Below, piece by piece: positions 22,899 through 33,396 of a stretch of DNA of 64,000 nucleotides. Numbering within the stretch: the first letter of the stretch is position 1; every line of letters begins with the position of its first letter. Under the pieces are notes generated by a model that did not search any database, was not told the DNA's origin, and worked only from the letters and a program-made list of their open reading frames with translations. Both the position numbers and the translations under genes were made by a program. The stretch is from Voacanga thouarsii (Eukaryota > Streptophyta > Magnoliopsida > Gentianales > Apocynaceae): contig JANUWF010001821.1 in assembly GCA_026120185.1 (NCBI GenBank), positions 930,001-994,000 on the forward strand. The letters are read 5' to 3'.

Positions 22899-24489
22899 AT
22901 TAGAACAGTACAATCGAATGGAAGAAGATGAACAAGAGGGTTGTTCTTGCCTTACCTTGTTGATGTTCTTGAGACCTTTAAAGAAAAGTTAATTTTGATC
23001 CGCTCGAAAATTCTTGTTTACGAGGTTTTGTGTTATAAATACCAGAAATGAGGTTTAGAGATTAAATGGAAGTGATTTGGAGTATTTGAGAGTGATTGGA
23101 GGTGTTTAGAGTAGGGTTAGGCTTGAAGAAGGTTAGTGTGTGTTCTTGGTGTTCTAGGTGAAAATTGAGAGAATTTGGAAGAAGTGCTGCACGAATTTTG
23201 GTAGAAGGCTGGCGGAATGGTATGGAATGAATGAGGGTTTTGGTTTTCAGCAAGAAGGAGAGAGAATGATCAGATTTTTTTGAAATTTAAATGGAGGAAA
23301 TGGTGGAGATGTTTAATGTAAGAGGTTAGCTATGGTGTTTTGATCAAGAGAGGTTTCTATGTCTTTCAATGGTGCCGGCTGAACAAGGGGTTTTTGCTGG
23401 AATGATTAAAGGTTAATGTTGCTCAAGGCTGGCCGAAATTCAGTCTTAAATGGCAGTGGAAATTCTGGTTTATTTGCCTAATACAAGAGTGACTTTAATG
23501 GTGTAAAAAGCTTAAATTATTTGAAGTTAAAAAAGAGTTGGAATGGAGTGATCTTAGGAGTGTTTTGTGGTGTGGCTATGGAGTCCTTATGCTCAAGGTG
23601 AGTGTGGGGTTAATGGTGTCCAGTCTACAGCTAAGCAAGGTTCAATTTTACAGAGGTTGAAGGTGATTTTCGGCCTAGGCTAGAAGGGAGCAAAGCTGGA
23701 AAAAAAAAATCTGGTTTCATGGTTGTTCTTAGTTTCGAAGATTGCAGATTTTTTTGTGCAGAATTTCTGCACTCACTTGGCTCGATTTTCAGAGGTTCTT
23801 CTGGGGTGTTTGAGGGTCTTCCAAGGATGGTCTTTCAGCCTTATTTCTGGACAAATACAGGGAAGTTTTGCTGGCTTGAAGATGAGCTAAAAACAGCTTC
23901 ATTTCCTTGATTGGAAGTGGCGAAATGCCCAGAATTTTTTCCTGGATTGGTGCTGTTTTGTGCAGTCCGAAAATTGCACAGTTTTTCCAGCTTTCAAGCC
24001 ATATGAAAAGACCATTTTATTGGCAGAAAATGAGTGGTTTTACTGGCTGAATTTTCGAAGAGAAGGTCTGCAAAATATCTGGAAAATTTCCAGATTTTTC
24101 CTTCACTAAGCTATGGACAACATGAAGGTGGAGTTGAAGGTTCTTTCATGGTGATTGATTTTCTCTTGGAAACCCTTCCTATTTCTCCTCCTACTTTCGG
24201 CCAACTTCCCAACCACCAAAGCTGATTTTCGAATTTCATGGTGGAGGAGTTATCACATAATTTTTTTGGAATTTAAAAGAAAGGATTTAATGGTTTTGAA
24301 TTATAAAGATGCCAGGACAAGATAGTGGTAATAAAAAGGAGAAGAATTCCTCTAGAATTCTTCTTAGGACATGAGGATAAGATTAGGACATTCTCTTCAT
24401 GTCTCCCCTAAGACAACATTCCTATTTCTATGAAATGCAAGAAAACAAAAATTTAAACTTAGTTAGGATAATCATGATAAAAGCTTAAA

Positions 24490-24553
24490 TGATGGGATTC
24501 GAACTCATGACCTTAGAAATTAATTCACCAAGCTCTAACCACTAAACCACACT
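24490..24553 (-). other. tRNA-like segment in LTR B
   Basis: Same element as in the E LTRs, but here the B-box-like string is GAGTTCGAATCC on the minus strand, the canonical tRNA form. The A-box-like string tggtttagtggttagagctt lies upstream of it. Confidence 0.6.
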
Positions 24554-24929
24554 AACTCTTGTTCTTATTTTCTTACCCACATATTCTTCTTGTTTAATTC
24601 TCAAGCTATCTTCCTAATTTGACCTCAACCAAAATTACCATTTTACCCCTCCTACTCGATAGGCATAACTAAGCATTTTAACCTATAATTCACAACTCTA
24701 AAGCATATAAAATCATTCAAAACATATATATTCATGCAAAATAATATGATATGCATTCCCGACCCCCTTACTCTAGGGTTGGCTTTAGGTGGGGTTTCAC
24801 ACTGTGTTTAATGATGAGTACGCTTGCACATATGTGTAATTTGGGGTTAACGTTTTAATTTAAACTTGATTGAAAATGTGCTTATTTTTATATGATTTTT
24901 TATACCTAAATTCATACACATCAAGTTTT

Positions 24930-24947
24930 TGGCGCCGTTGCTAGGGA
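24930..24947 (+). promoter_or_regulatory. A primer binding site (tRNA-Asp)
   Basis: TGGCGCCGTTGCTAGGGA begins six bases after the LTR end. It matches the complement of plant tRNA-Asp(GTC) (TGGCGCCGTTGCCGGGGA) with two changes. This primer is typical of the Athila/Tat group. From here to 25281 the leader is AT-rich with no supported gene. Confidence 0.9.
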
Positions 24948-25281
24948 ACAATATCATGAAAGCTTGGATTTTGTTAATTTAACCATGTAAATATGTAAAT
25001 TTGTACAATTGTTTTTTTTGCAAAAATGTGCCATCTTTTGTATCTTGTGTATATTTGTAATCTAATTTACTAACTTTAACTGATGTTTAACTGACTAATT
25101 TATTCTTTTAATTTTATTTGAATTGTGAATTCCATTATCTAACTTTCTTCTTGTATTTTCTATGTGTTAGCCTTGGTACATGACCCGACGATCTGAAGGC
25201 GATATAGTAGATTTTGATCCTGAAATCGAAAGGACATTATCAAAAATTCGCTAGATAATCAAAAGGAACTTACTCGCAGAC

Positions 25282-26490
25282 ATGGACGATGCTCAAAACA
25301 ACAATGCTGGAAACAACAAGAAGGTTATGGATGACTTTGTGAAACCTGCAATCTCGGGCACGGGCTCGAGTATCACTAAACTTAGGGTGGATGCAAATAA
25401 TTTTGAAATAAAGCCCAATATCATCCAGATGGTCCAAAATATGGTCCAATTTGATGGGCTACCTGAAGAAGATCCCAATGCCCACCTAGCTAGTTTCTTT
25501 GAAATTTGTGATACCTTTAAGATGAATGGTATTTTTGAAGATGCCATAAAACTAAGATTTTTTCCTTTTTCTTTAAGAGATAGAGCCAAATCATGGTTAA
25601 AGTCTTTACCCACAGGTTCCATCACCACTTGGAATACCCTAGCTGAAAAATTCCTTGCCAAATATTTTCCTCCAGCTAGGACATCCAAACTCAGAAATGA
25701 AATTTTCGCCTTCCAACAATTAAATTCTGAACCTTTATATAAAAGTTGGGAGAGGTTCAAGGAGATATTGAGAAAGTGCCCACACCACGAATTTGGGCTA
25801 AGAATACAGATGCTTATCTTTCTTAATGGCCTTATGTTTGCAACACGACAAGTGGTGGACTCTTCTACAGGGGGTTCTATCAATCATAAGACCCTGGAAC
25901 AGGTATTCGATCTCATTGAAAATTTGGCTTCTAATAACTATTCTTGGGGAAGTGCAAGGTCTAGAGCTTGTTTGTAAGGAGTGCGCAAAGTGGATACTAT
26001 GGCAGCTTTGGAAGCTAAGGTGGAAGCTTTAACTCAAAAGATGGAACAAATGGTGATACCTCAAGGCCAAGTTTCAAATATAAGTTGTGATTTCTGTGGA
26101 GAAGGGCACTCAAATCATAAGTGTCAAAATATGGGTTTACTCCAAGAAACCATGGAACAAGCAGCCTTTGCAGGTAATGGTCATCCAGGTAACAATTCCT
26201 ATAACTTTACTTACAATCCTGGTTGGAGAAATCACCCTAACTTCTCTTCGAGTAATGCAAACCAACCTAAGCAGGGCTCTTTCAACTTTGGGGAAATCAA
26301 ATGAACCAACCTCCTTTGAACAACAATTCAGTACCTTCCAAGCCACTATTGGAGGAATTAATTAGCCAATTGGTAAGTACAACGAAGACTAAGTTCCAAA
26401 GGGTTGATGCTACAATAAGGAACTTAGAGGCTTCTATGTGCAACTTGGAGAGCCAAATTGGCCAATTGACTAAATTACTTGGGAATCGTT
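25282..26490 (+). pseudogene. Athila-like gag of A (broken)
   Basis: The first open part (231 codons) has the Retrotrans_gag core: FDGLPEEDPNAHLASFFEIC, LRFFPFSLRDRAKSWLKSLP, W.TLAEKFLAKYFPPARTSKLRNEI and ESWERFKEILRKCPHH-like segments. A TAA at 25975 interrupts, and the same frame then continues with a coiled region (MAALEAKVEALTQKMEQM), a zinc knuckle CDFCGEGHSNHKC (Cx2Cx3Hx4C) and YNPGWRNHPNFS, a motif common in Athila/Tat gags. Near 26300 a frameshift leads to LESQIGQLTKLL and GTLPRNTEKNP, the normal end of gag. What should follow, the protease and pol, is absent. Confidence 0.85.
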
Positions 26491-27089
26491 AAGCAGGGAC
26501 ATTACCAAGGAACACTGAAAAAAATCCACGTGATCAAAGCCGTGGAAAGTATTGAAGTCTTTCTTGCTTAAAGTTTTTGTGACTTGGAATAATTTTTTAT
26601 TTTCTTTGTTTTGTTTCATTTTTATTTATTTCTTCATGAATTGAATTGCATTATTCATCACTACTGTGTGTTCATTATTTTTATTTTGTTTTTCATAAAA
26701 AAAAAGGCTCAGAATCGGCACCGGCTCCTGTAGCAAGAGGCACTAAAAATAGGCCAATTTGACCATTTTTTCTTTTAAACTCTTCAATTCCCTCTCAAAT
26801 TCTCTCTAACCCGCACCGGCTCCATATCTTAAACCTTTCAAAATTTGATTTTTCACATTCCAAACACTTCTAGAGTATCAATCTATCATTCTTTTTGTTG
26901 ATTCTATGAATCAAAATCCTCTAAATCTTTCGTTTTTCACAAAAATCCAATCTTCAATCTGCCTTCAAAGTGCTTTGATTTCTGGAAAAAGAATGCATAT
27001 TTTGCTTGCTCATGCATAGGAGAACATAAAAGTATATTTTTTCTTGAATTCCCACTGTCAAAATGTTGTAGGCAAATTTTTCTAATTTT

Positions 27090-27129
<40 letters not shown>

Positions 27130-27166
27130 CCAAAATTTGGGATATTTAATTTTCTCTTACATTGTG
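26491..27166 (+). other. A noncoding spacer after gag, with (TA)n
   Basis: AT-rich, no coding sequence seen. Two GC-rich motifs (tcggcaccggctc at about 26715 and ccgcaccggctcc at about 26811) resemble those in the A LTR. A (TA)n run occupies 27093-27127. In an autonomous relative this is where pol would lie. Confidence 0.6.
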
Positions 27167-27417
27167 TGTGAAACCCCAGTCAAGACCAACCTTAGAGTAA
27201 GGGGGTTGGGATGCATATCATGCCTTATTTTACGATTCAATATATTTTTATATGATTTTTATGTGATTTGGATTTGGGTTTTATTGTCTTGAAGCCTTGT
27301 TGATGAGTATTGAGTGAGAAGGGCAAAATGGTAATTTTTGCATGAGGTGGAAATAGGAAGATAGCTTGAGGATTAAATATGAATTAATTTTCTAGTGAAA
27401 ATAACAACAAAAATTGT

Positions 27418-27480
27418 TGTGGTTTAGTGGTTAGAGCTTTGGAATCAATTCTTGAGGTCTTGGGTTCAAATTCCATCATA
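27418..27480 (+). other. tRNA-like segment in LTR C
   Basis: tggtttagtggttagagctt (A-box-like) is followed 33 bases later by gggttcaaattcc (B-box-like). It is in the sense direction of the LTR and about 250 bases from its start. The copy in C' is at 33648-33710 with small changes (tggtgtagtgattagaac, ggattcaaattcc). Confidence 0.65.
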
Positions 27481-30353
27481 GAAACTTTAGTTTGATTAAA
27501 TTTTATTTTCGCTTGGGGAAGAATAATTTCGGCCTTATGAGCTTGGAGTAAGGTAGGGATGATGTCCTCAGAGAGACATGTTAGGAGTAACCTCATTCTA
27601 CTCCCTTACCCTACTCAAATTTCCTAAAGGGAATTCATTTTCCCTTGATCTTTGATTTTCCTTAATTCTCAACTCATTAGTTTGATCAAGTGATTCTAGC
27701 CATTTTCTTCCAGAAATTTCAGTAAAGTGCTGTGATCTTGTAGGATCAAAATGTCTTAGTAAAAGACTTCTTATGGTCTGAAAAATGTGGAAGAGTTGTG
27801 GGAAATTCCAAGAGGAAAAATCCCTCTAGTGAGCTTGCTGAAAATTCACTCTAGCTAGTTCATCTTCCTTCTTGGAATGAGCTGAAAATTTCCAACTTAT
27901 TATGCCTTGATAGTGTCGAGTTTCTTAGCTAACATTCCCTCCCAAATATTGCCAGAAAAATGGTCTTTAGCACAGTTTGCAATCTGGATTTCTTGGCCAT
28001 TTTCGGACTGTTTAAAGCTGGAGCAACAACAGGAAAAATTCCTGTACAAATCGCCATTTTGAGAGTCCAAAACCAAGCTGTGTTCTTCCAGATTTTGTGT
28101 AGCACCTTAGCCATGTTTTTCCTCCATGAAGAAGGCTGGAAACTAGCCTTGAATACCCCCAAAATTCCCCTTCAAACTCTCTGCAAGTTGGCTGGAAATG
28201 GCAGCCGAAAATCTGTCCAGAAAATTTCTGCCCAGCGAAATTCTGTGCAGGAAAATTTTCCAGCTTTGTTTCCTAATCTTCTTCCAACTGAAACACCACC
28301 CTTGTTCTGCATAAACCTTCTGTAAACCTCCAGTAACAGAGCTCCATTGTTTCCCTTAAGGTTCTGCACGAAATTCAGAAATGGCTGTCCGAAAATCTCT
28401 CCAATAAATCCCTGCAATTATGCTTGATTGATTTCCAAAATTCCAGCCACCTTTGTTTAGCAACTTTCCATAATGCATTCACCAAATAACCAGACTTCTT
28501 CTTCACCATTGAGCACCCTACTTTCGGCCACCATAAGCTTTCATAAACCAGCATTAATCACACCAAAATTCTGCTCAAACAGTCGGCCATGGCAGACTTC
28601 CAAAGCTTTCCAACAATCAAGATATTCTTGGAATATTTAGTTTCCAAATTCACTTCCTAAAAATATTCTTCAAGGATTGTAACAACTAACCTTTCCTTTC
28701 CCTTCCAAATCAGAGAAACAACTTCCTAAACCCTACAAAAATTTGGCCAGCGCTAGCTTTCACAGAATTTCGGCGCTACACAAATTCAATCTCTCGAATT
28801 CTCTCAACCTCCAAGAACACACACACTACACCAAGAACACCTACCTCTTTCCTTCACCTAATACCCCTCCAAACCATCTCAAATCCTCTCTAAAACTTCC
28901 AGATTTGACCTACTCACTGCCGTGAGTCCATCAACCCCATTCTTAACATCAAACTCCACAAATCATCTTGCTACTTTGGATCAAAACCAGAAATTTCTGT
29001 GAAGGACAAGAACATCTTTAAGGTAAATTTATTCTAACAACTTCATCTCCTCCAATCTTGATCTCTAATAAGAACCTATGTGTATAAGCATGCTAATGGT
29101 TCCTTTCTCTCTCTCTCTCTCTCTCTCTACCTCCCTCTCTTGGCCGGATGGCTCCTTTTCCCCATGTCCATGTTTTCACCATCTCCCTTGGACAAAGTTA
29201 GGCAAAGTTGAGATCTATTCTAAACTCCTTCAAAGCATTCATCGATCAAGTAAGTCCCTTCAATCCTTCTTTTAAACTCTAGAATTATGTCTATAGGATG
29301 ATGTTGATAGTAGGTGGATGGTGATAGGATTCGAGTATATATATATATATATAATTGAGATTGGAGCATGAACATTTGTATGATTGTGAAGAAGATGAGA
29401 TTTATACATGGAAGGATTATCTTGGTTGATTGTGTGATGATTTGAGGTTTGATGCATGAAGTATTTGAGATAAAGCATGCTAGAGATTATGTCACCTTTG
29501 GTGAATAGGATTTATATGCATGTTAGATTATTGAAGCCATGATCATATTTATGCTAGTAGAGGTTAGATCATGTCTTAATAAATTTAGATCTATGCTTAT
29601 GTGCATGATTTGAATGATTTGATGAATGGAAGGATTGCATATGTTCTTGATTGTGGTTAGCCATAGAAATTTGACCATGATCTAGTTGTTCCTAAACTAA
29701 TTTTATTTCAGAAATAAAATATTTAATGATATAAAATTTTCCTAGTAAATGTCAAAAAACCCCTAGGAAGGATAGATTTGGATTATTATATACATAAAGG
29801 ATATTTTGGTCAAATAAATAATAATTTTGCTAGAAAATAAAATAAATAAATATTATTTAAAATAAAGAAATCAATTGAAGCCTTTTATGGAAATAATCAT
29901 AATTAGTAAAATATTTATTAAATCAAAACACTTTTTAAAAGTTTACTTATTATTTTCCAAGCAAGACTCATTAAATTTAATCTCAACTAGTTTTAACAAC
30001 CAATTATTTTCTAACAGCTAAATTATTATTAAATCATTATTTTACTTATTACTAGCTAGGACTCTTGAGCAAATAAACTCTAAATTTTCCCTAGCAAGAT
30101 TTAAACTTTTAACTTATTAGAAATTATTTCCCAAACCATTAATTATTTTAAATATCAAATTAGGCTCAGCCTACAAACCTATTTATGTATTGTTTGGCCT
30201 TAAAGCTTGGGACGGTAGGATCATGGTAATAGTAAGAGGAGTTGATTTAAAATTGAGGAAGTGGATTGTAGCTGGGAATTGATTGTGATTTGTATTTGCC
30301 CATGTGGGGTTAGGTTAGCTGTTGGAGACCTTGTTGTTGTGAGCAAGAATCAG

Positions 30354-31180
30354 GTAAGTTCCTGCATAAAACTTGGTTGATGTGAAATGTTTTTCTTATG
30401 GCAAGCCAAATGAAGAGTGTATGGGCACTCATTTATGTAAAGGCAATTGAGGGTTGAACTCTCTCTTATTTCAAACATTTGAATTATTTAAAAATCAAGG
30501 AGCAGATTTGCCAAAATCGAACTCTTTCTAAAGATGATTTTTACAAGGACTTTGGAGACCCTCAAAATGCCATTTTCATGTGGAACAATGTTTTGTTCAT
30601 TTTATCCCAAGTGGGAAACGTCGTTGAGTACTCAATAAGGGTGGACTACTAGGACTAGTCCTTGAGGGGTTAGGGTAAGTCTCTCAGTAGGTGGCCACCT
30701 CTGAGGGGTGAGTCCTTCCCGAATAGGACGTTAGTCCAGTGGGTCGTGCCGGTCCGAGCTAGCAGTGTTCTTTTCAGTCAAGTGACTGTGTTTTGCCAGA
30801 ATGGACACCCGGTTATTGTTTGGGTATAGAGAAGGAGGAGTATCTTGCCCAGTAGGCCGATCACCTACTTTTGTTAGTCTGCACAAAGTGTGGCATTCTG
30901 ACCGGTGGTATGCACAAAGTGTGGCATACTAACCATCCGGTTGTGGGGCCCAACGTGTGGTAACCCATAATCCTTTCTTAGGAGTGGTTGATTTTGTTGA
31001 TCATGTATGGCTGGAATAGCTAAAACGCCACTCTTGCTTTTGACTAATGTTTATTGCTTGCCAATATTTCTCTTATAAAGATTTCGCACTTTGCATCCAT
31101 GAACTGCTTTCACTAAACACCCAAAGCACACACGGACTTACTGAGATTTCTGTCTCATCACCTTTTTACCATAATTTCAG
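30354..31180 (+). other. Candidate intron in LTR C
   Basis: The donor CAG|GTAAGTTCC at 30354 and the acceptor ATTTCAG|GTCGATCC at 31180 bracket 827 bases. The same pair is found in C' (36633-37423), E 3' LTR (minus, 4459-5280), B (minus, 20892-21683) and, with weaker overall similarity, D (minus, 49323-50209). Sequence only; no transcript evidence. Confidence 0.5.
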
Positions 31181-31473
31181 GTCGATCCTGCTGTGGGGAT
31201 GAGTAGCTAGTAGTATCTACCTTGGAAGAGCTTGTTGTCATTTAATTCTATGTATTGCTTTGGGGAGATAAGAGTGGATAATTTTATTTATGGTTTTGTT
31301 TTGGGAATTCATGGATTTATTCTTGGAGTATTTTGGGTTGTAATAAATTTTTTTAGTTAAAGTATTATTTTTATTCCGCAATTTTATTTGTGTGACCTAG
31401 TTATAAAAACCCCTTGTCCTTTGGATGGGGCGACATCCTCGGCCCTGGTGGGCCTAGGTAGCGGGGTGTTACA

Positions 31474-31990
31474 TTGTGAATCAATTTGTGAGCTTCATGA
31501 CATTGGATATATTATGAGTTGATGATTCTCGAGAACTTTATTCATTCACATGATCATTAGGGAGTTTGTGTATTCGCTTGAGGGTATGATTATGGCTATT
31601 ATGATGATTGAGTAATTAGTTGCACATTGGCCTTGAATTATTTTACACTTAATCCCTATAATGTCATAATGATTTCATAGTTCGCATGATCATGTTATGA
31701 GCATTTAGATACATTGGGTTTGTTAAGCACATTTATGCTTTCCAGTGAGATATTATGCTTATTCTTAAAGGTTGTGTGAAAATTGTGATGGATTGATTGG
31801 AGGAGGTTGAATTGGTTATTGTATTGGTGAAAGGTATGCTTTAAGGAGTTTGAGAATTGTGGTGTGAGTTGGTTGAGAGTTGAGTGTTGTGTTGTGCATT
31901 GTGTTTGAAAAAGGAGAGATTATATTCTTTTGAAATCTTTGAACTTCCTAACACTTATACTCCTATCTTCACTACTATCTCCTTCCTAAT
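31474..31990 (+). other. A internal noncoding, between solo LTR C and ORF2
   Basis: AT-rich sequence with repeated tgatgat/gagttg phrases and no supported coding region. It directly precedes the ATG at 31991. Confidence 0.5.
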
Positions 31991-33184
31991 ATGTCTAGAG
32001 CACGGGGCCAATCATCCAAAAGGGCTAAAGCTTCTTCTTCCTTAGCCCCTTTGTCTATAGACCCCATGTTCCTCAGGCCAGCAGATTTCATTGATCCATC
32101 TTGTGAGGAGTGGTACGATAGGAGGTCCTCAAATAAGATTATTGTAGAGCGTACCTTTGCACCTACCCTAGACTGTGCCCTTAAACTAGGAATGATGTTT
32201 AGGAGATTAGGGCGAGGACCTATAGTACAACTTAAGGGGGATTATTGTCCAGTGCTCATAAAAGAATTCTATGCTAACACAGTTGCAAAGGACAATAACC
32301 ATTTTTCATACATTGAGACACAAGTGAAGGGAACCCCCATTTTCATCACAAGAAACCATTTAGCCACTCTTCTCTATGTAAATGATGATAATTCTTGGCT
32401 AGGAATAGATACCAATCATCAAAAGATTCTTTCTAACCCTAATTGGGATGCCATTGGAACTAGAACTAATTTAAGGTTGCGCAAGAACAATTCTTTCAAA
32501 GCTAATAGCTTTTACTTTAACAATGATCTTGATGCCCACTTTTGGGCTCTAGTATACATGTTTGCTTTTAATGTCACACCCCGAGCCAATGGATTTAATG
32601 AGACACACACTATTGATATGTGCATCTTGCATATGATGATGACCACTCAGCCTATCCCTCTTATCCCATTGATCATACAATCCATTAGGGATGTGGTTCA
32701 TCATCGTCTCTCGACAAAAGCCTTAGCCTTTCCTCTAGTAATCATGAAAATTCTGAGAGATTTTGGTATCAGTACTAAGAGGGAATTGACTGAGACTGCC
32801 ACTGAGCATGACCTGGTCACAAAGAAAACTTTGATGAGCTGTAGGTACAAATATAGCCAGGAGATAAAGAAATGACTAAATCCTTATGAGGTAAAGCATC
32901 CCGGACAAGTTTAGCCACCACCTGTGGAGGGGCAGCACCCACCACCATCGCGAGCATGAGCCAGTAGTTCACAGTCACAACTAAGGACTAACTTTGAGAC
33001 CGCGGTGATGGGACAGTTAGCTCAGCAGACAGAAATGTAGCTACACATGCGAGACTCCATTGATGACATTACCTGGAGGTAGACTATTTAGGAGCTGCAA
33101 TGGACCAAGTGGATGCAGCGTTTTCTGGGACCGCATGGCAGTGATGGCACTTCAGCTCATGATGATGATGATGGGGAGGATTGA
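31991..33184 (+). pseudogene. Plant transposon protein ORF of A (late stops)
   Basis: 294 codons are open from the ATG to a TGA at 32873. The same frame then continues through six stops in all to a TGA at 33182 after an Asp/Glu-rich end, giving an original length of about 398 codons. The N-terminus is basic and Ser-rich (RGQSSKRAKASSS). The body resembles the 'putative plant transposon protein' (Transposase_32-type) family found 3' of pol in Athila/Tat elements: FIDPSCEEWYDRR, GMMFRRLGRGPIVQL, VLIKEFYAN and HFWALVYMFAFNV. The lost C-terminal part includes the MGQLAQQTEM-like coiled segment. No transmembrane helix is evident. Family assignment is by remembered pattern; function in the element is unknown. 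Confidence 0.7.
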
Positions 33185-33396
33185 GATGATTTTTCTGCAC
33201 TTGTTCCTACTTGTCACTTTCTTTGTCTTTTATATTTTCATGACTTTTCTTGTTATTTCTTGTATTTTTCTTTTTCGTACTATTTTCTTTACTTTTTGCT
33301 TATTTTTCTTTTCTAGTTTTTATGCTTTGGTGTGTTTTTTTTTTTTTTTGTATTTGTCTTTCTACTTCAACAATGCTCTTTTTGCTGGAATTCAAC
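33185..33396 (+). other. T-rich spacer of A
   Basis: Long pyrimidine-rich stretch (ttttctt repeats) after the ORF, ending at the C' insertion. No gene seen. Confidence 0.5.

Larger units (their letters stand above)
20629..24801 (-). mobile_element. Solo LTR B (E family)
   Basis: An LTR without interior, 4173 bp, oriented like E. On the plus strand it runs cgtaacacccc...ggggtttcaca; the first base of the usual tgtaac is changed. Flanks ctatg (20624-20628) and ctgtg (24802-24806) look like a TSD with one change, and the joined host sequence then matches the uninterrupted A-family LTR at 48440. Candidate intron signals lie at 21683 (donor) and 20892 (acceptor). It lacks one of the two gcacaaagtgtggca-like repeats found in the other copies. 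Solo LTRs arise by recombination between the two LTRs of an insertion. Confidence 0.85.
19204..24923 (+). repeat. 5' LTR of A (split by solo LTR B)
   Basis: Two parts, 19204-20628 and 24807-24923, make an LTR of about 1542 bp once B and one TSD copy are removed, matching the 1537-bp copy at 47030-48566. A TATA box (ctataaatag) lies at 19753-19763, preceded by several GC-rich CGGYGCCGGC-like motifs (19384-19395, 19591-19625). Downstream are two copies of a phrase, cttgcttggaaaag, at about 20086 and 20147. It ends ..acacatca. Confidence 0.85.
27167..31473 (+). mobile_element. Solo LTR C (E family)
   Basis: 4307 bp, TGTGAAACCCC...GGGGTGTTACA, with perfect TSD ttgtg (27162-27166 and 31474-31478). 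It is in the opposite orientation to E and clearly more diverged from E than E's two LTRs are from each other. Family landmarks present: tRNA-like segment (27418-27480), (CT)n (29106-29132), candidate intron (30354-31180), two gcacaaagtgtggca repeats near 30882 and 30912, and terminal hairpin ggccctggtgggcc (31441-31454). Short (TA)n at about 29334. Confidence 0.9.

Noticed and set aside
22786..22992. Glu/Arg repeat protein
   Set aside because: It is a translation of the (GA)n microsatellite.
25293..25883. 196-codon open frame on the minus strand
   Set aside because: It lies exactly antisense to the A gag core, shows no family motif, and gag is clearly the coding strand.
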